DNA from: Quillaja saponaria
Lineage: Eukaryota > Streptophyta > Magnoliopsida > Fabales > Quillajaceae
Length of the DNA: 64,000 nt
Reading direction: 5' to 3'
Assembly (NCBI GenBank): GCA_029379385.1
Contig: CM055607.1
Location: 15,438,001-15,502,000, forward strand
The notes beneath the pieces were generated by a model, which was not told the DNA's origin, searched no databases, and saw only the letters and a list, made by a program, of their open reading frames with translations. This document shows positions 58,401 through 64,000 of this stretch, one piece after another (within the stretch, counting starts at the first letter, position 1; every line of letters starts with the position of its first letter). The translations under genes and the position numbers were made by a program.

Positions 58401-61400
58401 GTTAATCAGCAATTGGAGCGGTGTTCTAGCAGTGTTTTGTAATATGATTTTTGTTGACCTGGGTTGAATTGCTAGGTTGGAACCTTCTATTTAGGAATTT
58501 AAGTTGAATGTTTTAGTTGCAATTGTTCGAAGGATGTATGATAGTGAAGGATCGTAAGAGGATAAGAAGTTATTAGCAAAACTATATAGATGCCTCTACT
58601 TGAAATTTTTTTATGCCAACCATGTCCAAAAGCATAATTTAAATTTAATTATTTTAGAATTTGAATTGAAATTGTGATTTTCAACAATAATTTCCATTCT
58701 AAAGTCCAAACAGACACCACAGGAATTAAAGTCAAATTGGTATTACTTGTGAAAATGTTTATATGCATTGGTAAAAAGACTTAATTTGGCTTTTATAAGA
58801 CTTTTTGACTGAGGCCGTTAACTCTTGGTAACCGTAATTTTAACTAGTTTAAGCTCATCTTGACTACCTTAATTCTTGTAACTTATCCGTTGTGCCTGAA
58901 CTTGGTGACTACGGTCCCAAATAAGCTTCGACCGAATTTGTTTGGACTAACTGCCTAATTCCTACTGTCATCATTTTACTGTGCCACTTGGATCAATTCA
59001 TCTGGTCTAAATCTTTGACCTTTGTTGACTTATGGGGGTAATTTTAGGGTGTCAACATAAATAAAATTTAAATATTATATGAGAACCAACATTTGACTGA
59101 GGAAGAGAATATTTGGCGTATTATAGAATCAGAAGATAAGAACACATGGGTTTTGGCCTTTCTTAAATGAAAAATATGTTATTGTTTCCATCCATCACCA
59201 TCACCACCCGTTCTGATCTTTACTTGAGTAAAATTTTTGGCAAAGCAAATATAAATTCATTCAAAGAAATTTAGTTGTTTCTCTCTTTTTTGTTTTTTGT
59301 TTTTTTTAAGGTATAATTAATTATTATCAAATTTAATTATAAATTTGAATGTATTGGATTATATGTAATTTTAGTTCAACTATGAGGTATAAAATGAAAG
59401 GGAAGGATACAAATTGAATGATAATTTAATGAAAAAAAGTGCAAAGGTCAAAAATTCTAATTGGATGACATTAATGTAGAACATGGGTGAAATTTTTTTC
59501 TATAGAAAAAAGGGATATGTAAGAATTCTTCACCGGTGCAAAGTATCAAATTTATAAAGAAATAATATAATTAATGTAAAAAAAAAAAAAAAACATTATT
59601 AAAAAACATTAATGATTAAGAAAAACACAATATTGAGGTGCTATCTAGGGTAATACTATAAGTGATTCTGTTATCAATTAGTAACTTTTTATAAATTAAA
59701 CACATAATTTGAATATAATGGCACCGATTCCTTATTTCCTCAATATCTAATAAGAATTTTTTAAAAAGAATATTTGAATAGAGAGATTGATCAATATAGA
59801 TGGTATATCTTTGGTCAAATTGAAAATTGATTAATTGATATGTATATAAGCAGATCGGATACAATTTATCATTAGATATTAGAAAAATTGCATGTGTCAG
59901 AAGCACATATCAGATTGATTGCAGTATATAAGGATGACCATGGTGGTGAGTTTTCATGCTTAGCATTATTGAAATACTGTGGACTTTGCTCATTTAAAAT
60001 ATACATCTATATTCTATCCTATATATAATTCAACAAATATATATCTGGAGGGCTACGGTAAGCTTGAGAACAATTATTAAAGTTAGCTAGTTGAATATTT
60101 CAAAATTGTTCAACTTAATTTAATTGGAATTACACTGGCTTATCTTTTTTTAGAAAGCAAAAAAAAAAAACAAAAATCATTTTCATTTATTAATTTTTTT
60201 AAAATATAATAAAATTATCATATGATATAAGACTGTGATGTTTCAGGGGTCAAGTACAAGTACAATCAGCTTTCACATAAAAATAATTTATGATTTTAAA
60301 ATTAGAAAAAAAAGATTCGTGCAATTTATTAAAATACACAATAATACTATTAATTTATTTATTCTTCTTTAAAAACGTGTAAAATGAAACAAGAAAAACA
60401 GCAATCAAGTGGACAAGTGGCATGTGGATCGAAGGAGAAAGAAAGAAAAAAATCATGTCGTAGCCTCCACTTTAACTAGTTTTGGGCCGTTTATCTGTGA
60501 CTATGGACAAGTGTGCATGTGTGGGAAAAGTCGAACAACTACTAAAGTCCATGTTGTACTTATTTTAAGTAGAAGATGACTTGATAATGTACCTACCTGC
60601 ACCAGAGTTAACCTTATTCGGCCACGGTTATTGCAAACTAATCGTGCCAATTGTGGATTATGATATTTTGTTTTACCAATTAAGGGTACAAAGACTTTTG
60701 GGTTTGTTTTTTTATAAGTTATAATGAGAACATATTTTAGTTCTTTTGATTAATACAATTAAAATTATTATTTTAAATTGTCTCAATTGATTTCAAATAA
60801 ATTTTAATAATTGACTAGTCTACAAACTTATTTTAGTAATGAGCCAAATTCATACTTGGTGAGTTAAATTCATGAAATAGAGCCCATTCACTGCCAACGG
60901 GGCAAGGCCCAGTCACTTTCACTTCGTGTTTTCAAGACACAAAGTCCTTTTCCTGCTGTCATTCTATGAACTCACGAAGGAAGGCAGAATTTTGCCTTCA
61001 CTTCAAGTCAAAAAAAAAAAGAAAAAAAAAAAGCTGACTTCGTGTCTTAAGTGTAGGCAGAGTTGCCCGTTCCCAGTGAACCCTGGCATGCCACTCCTTT
61101 CTCTGCCTCCCCAACAAGCCACTCCTTTACCTACAGCCTTCCCCTTTATGAATCTGTGACTGCACAAACATTTGTTACTTTCTTTTCCTCACAATTGCTC
61201 CATCTAATTCACACCTCCAACCCTCACATCAAATTTCATTCATTAACAGCAAATTTCATTTCTTTATGTCAATTGTTCACATTCATTCACTGTACATCAC
61301 TCACACAACAAAAGGTATATTGTCGATACATTAATAAAAATAAATAATATTATTATAGGATATTTCCTTCTCTCATAGTAAATTTTCTCAATTTTTCTTA

Positions 61401-61530
61401 ATTGTTCACATTTTTTCCCTTTCTATAGATCACCACACAACAAGAGTATTTTCTTATTACATTAATCTTAGTTCTAGTTGTAGTTACTTTAAATTTTATA
61501 AATAGTTATTTCTTCATTTTTATTTTTTTT
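58401..61530. other. AT-rich intergenic region
   Basis: No supported gene. A less AT-rich patch at about 60890-61260 has two overlapping short frames without recognisable domains and could be a decayed exon or promoter. An A run lies at about 59578-59594. I recognise no element ends. Confidence 0.45.
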
Positions 61531-62780
61531 TAGTTTTATTAGAAAATTTATGAAATTAAATATTGACATTTTTAGTTTTTTATTATTAGATATTTTATCA
61601 TAATAGGTGAATATAGTGAAATAATTAATCAGTGATAATGAGTAATGTTATTATAATTAGTCATTATAAGCATAACTAATATTTAATTAAATTAGAAATG
61701 TTATTATGAAATTTTGTATAGTATTTTAGAATTAGAGTTAAAATTTAATATTCATGCCAACGATTAATAATTTAATCCAAATTATTTTTTTTATTATAAT
61801 AAGTAAATTTATTGTTAATTTTAAGGTTAGGAAATTTATTAGAATTACTTTTTTTGATGAAATTAAAAAAATTATAATATTTTTTTTTAATAAATAATGT
61901 ATTTTTGTAGTTTTGTTAGAAAATTAATGAAAACAAATAATGTTATTTTTATTACTATTATTAGATATTTATCATAATAAGAATAGGTTGAAATAATTAA
62001 TTAGCAGTAATGAGTAACGTTATAATAATTAGTATTAATAAGTCAATACTTTTTGTAGTTTTATTAGAAAATTTATGAAATTAATAATGATATTTTTATT
62101 TTATTAATATCAGATATTTTATCATATATGTGAATGTGTTAAAATAATTAATTAGTGATAATGAATAATGTTATCATAATTAGTGATAATAAGTCAATAT
62201 GTGTAATTAATGTTTACCTAAATTAGTAATGTTATTGTGAAATTTTGTATAATATTTAAAATTAGTGTTAGAAATTTTAAGATTCATGCCAATGATTAAT
62301 AATTTAATCTAAATTAGGATTTTTATTATAATAAGTAAAATTATTTTTAATTTTAGGGTTAGGAATTTTATTAGAATTACTTATTTTGATGAAATAAATT
62401 AATATTTTTTATAAATAATGTTTTTTCTTGTAGTTTTGTTATAAAATTAATGAAAATAAATAATGTCGTTTTTATTATTATGAAATATTTTACATAATAG
62501 GAATATGTTGAAATAACTAATTAGTGATAATGAGTAATGTTATTAAAATTAATTATTTTTAATTTTAGGGTTAGAAATTTTATTAGAATTATTTATTTTG
62601 ATGAAAATAAAAAAATTACAATAAATGTTATAAATAGTTAATTTTTTTATTTTTTGTTTATAGTTTTGTTAGAAAATTAATGAAAATAAGTAATTATTTT
62701 TTTAATTAATATTAGGTATTTTATCATAATTGGTGGATATATTGAAATAATTAATTAGTGATAATTAATTAATAGTTTTG
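61531..62780 (+). repeat. AT-rich tandem array, alternating long and short units
   Basis: Five units each begin TAGTTTTRTTAGAAAATTWATG (one variant) at about 61531, 61908, 62056, 62431 and 62661, so unit lengths are 377, 148, 375 and 230 bp. Long units share internal landmarks such as ATTCATGCCAA.GATTAATAA and ATTATAATAAGTAAA. The long-short pair is repeated, giving a higher-order period of about 525 bp. It lies just upstream of the MULE start codon. Confidence 0.8.
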
Positions 62781-62878
62781 ATATAAATTTATTTCATAAT
62801 CACTATATTTAGTACTTTTGCGATAAGTTAGGTAGTAATTTGATGTTAATTTAAAATTTTGAAAGAATAAAACACATC

Positions 62879-64000
62879 ATGGAAGACATAACGATTATTT
62901 GTTACATAAATGGCACATGAGAATTGGGTCAAATGGGGTTATATGTATTCATATGCCTATGGGTATCGATTATGTCTGATTTCATGCTCATTTATGCAAA
63001 GCCCTAAAGGTTAACCAAAGAATCGAGTACTTAAGCATTATATGTCAATTTATCATTGCGTCCAATAATTCAACATGATACAATCCAATTAAAGTGGATA
63101 ATGATGATGATTTGGATGCCATATTTGGACATGCTAATAAGCAAGGTACTGGATTTTGCTTGGAGTTTTACTTAGAGAAAAAATGTAATTCAAGGTGTGC
63201 CATGACCTCTAGATTTTGGTCATGGTGGATCCTTATCAGTTCCTAATGCATATGTGTCAGAAGACAAAATTACAAAGACTCGATCAACAATGGTTGGTGG
63301 TTTGCCTCTTGTTAAGTATCATGACTATTTCACATTATATCTGGTTATACAAGAGATATCGCTATCTTGTCAGCCTCATCTCTAATTTTAAACATTAGAA
63401 CTACCATGTTTTGACAATCCTCATGCCATTGATCTTGAACAGAATGATAGAGATGATGATGACCTCGATTTTGATGCCAATGTTAATGATAATAATTTTG
63501 TCAAAGAGGAAGAAGATGATTTATTGAGCTAATATGTCCCAAACTCCTTAATTGACATTAACATTGAGGAGCCATTCACAGTAGAAACTTTCAATGTGAT
63601 GTCTCAACAGTGGGAGTTGCATGATAATTTTCATAATAAACAATTATTTAACATGAAGTGAAATTGAAAAACACCGTGAAGTATTGGCACATAAAGAACC
63701 ATGTGACGTTCAAAGTGAACAAGTTAAAAGAGGAGATTTGGGATATCAACTGTAAAATAAAAAGTAAAGGCTGCAAATGGAGGTTACGAGCCCATTTCAA
63801 TCAAAAACATGGAAAATTTCTTATTAGTAAGATAGATGCTCCTTATACATGTGTTTATACCAGCATGTCAATGGATCATTATAACCTCGATAAAGGTACA
63901 ATTGTTGAGTTCATAAAAAAATACAATTACAGAAAAACTCGATATGCCCAGAAAGCTGTTACGCAGGATGAAAAAAGATCACTTCCATTATAAACCCAAC
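62879..64000 (+). pseudogene. MULE (Mutator-like) transposase, 5' part, degraded
   Basis: The frame starts MEDITIICYINGT at 62879, the usual N-terminal style of plant MuDR-related proteins, but meets a stop soon after. Later pieces read NDDDLDAIF near 63104, an acidic linker (DDDDLDFDANVNDNN near 63456), and the MuDR DNA-binding/zinc region at 63658-63990 (VKYWHIKNHVTFKVNK, CKIKSKGCKWRLRAHF, KIDAPYTCVY), with the C..K.C.WR pattern of the MULE N-terminal domain. At least two frameshifts or stops. The catalytic DDE domain would lie beyond the window. Confidence 0.78.

Noticed and set aside
60926..61347. Two overlapping short frames in a less AT-rich patch
   Set aside because: No recognisable domain or splice pattern; left as unexplained DNA.
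1..64000. Biosynthetic cluster or defence system linking the genes
   Set aside because: The genes belong to unrelated functions, lie on both strands and are separated by transposons; nothing suggests a joint system.

Overview
This is nuclear DNA from a eudicot plant. The support is spliced genes with GT/AG introns, AT-rich intergenic DNA, a DYW-type pentatricopeptide repeat (PPR) gene, a plant GH35 beta-galactosidase with a C-terminal lectin domain, a seed-type LEA gene, and a large load of plant Helitrons, hAT MITEs, Ty1/copia and Ty3/gypsy remnants and a MULE. The species is not identifiable by eye.

Layout. 1-2486: the 3' part of a biosynthetic threonine deaminase gene (+), with two short Helitron-like insertions in an intron. 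3709-5645 and 7221-9081: tandem GDSL esterase/lipase genes (+), five exons each. 9.1-22.5 kb: a gene desert. It holds a hAT MITE with perfect target duplication, a large inverted repeat of LTR-like DNA, a Helitron carrying a nested MITE, and a ~2.76-kb insert bounded by ~100-bp direct repeats, of which the right part looks organellar. 22588-25359: intronless DYW PPR gene (+), recognisably the EMB175/At5g03800 type. 25925-29761: 15-exon beta-galactosidase (-). 31.4-41.6 kb: a three-level nest, a gypsy remnant split by a hAT element that is itself split by a complete but dead copia element. 43906-46558: exostosin-type glycosyltransferase (+). 48558-49827: LEA gene (+) with three ABRE-like motifs upstream. 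51.2-55.5 kb: a dead copia (-). 55.55-57.23 kb: a second copia remnant (+) carrying a solo LTR. 57.4-58.4 kb: a hAT-like element with a telomere-like array. 61.5-62.8 kb: an AT-rich tandem array. 62879-end: the start of a MULE transposase remnant.

How the genes relate. They do not form a pathway. Threonine deaminase commits threonine to isoleucine in plastids; GDSL lipases and the beta-galactosidase are secreted hydrolases; the exostosin protein is a Golgi glycosyltransferase; the PPR protein acts on organelle RNA; the LEA protein protects dehydrating seed tissue. From memory, the glycosyltransferase, PPR and GDSL genes match the neighbouring Arabidopsis genes At5g03795, At5g03800 and At5g03810/03820. 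If so, this is a conserved gene block expanded by transposons.

A caution about quality. Six apparent single-base or two-base frame errors interrupt four otherwise well-conserved genes (threonine deaminase, both GDSL genes, beta-galactosidase), while the PPR, exostosin and LEA genes are intact. Uncorrected assembly indels are the simplest explanation. I see no clearly novel biological system; the most interesting structures are the nested transposons, the large inverted repeat and the 2.76-kb insert.
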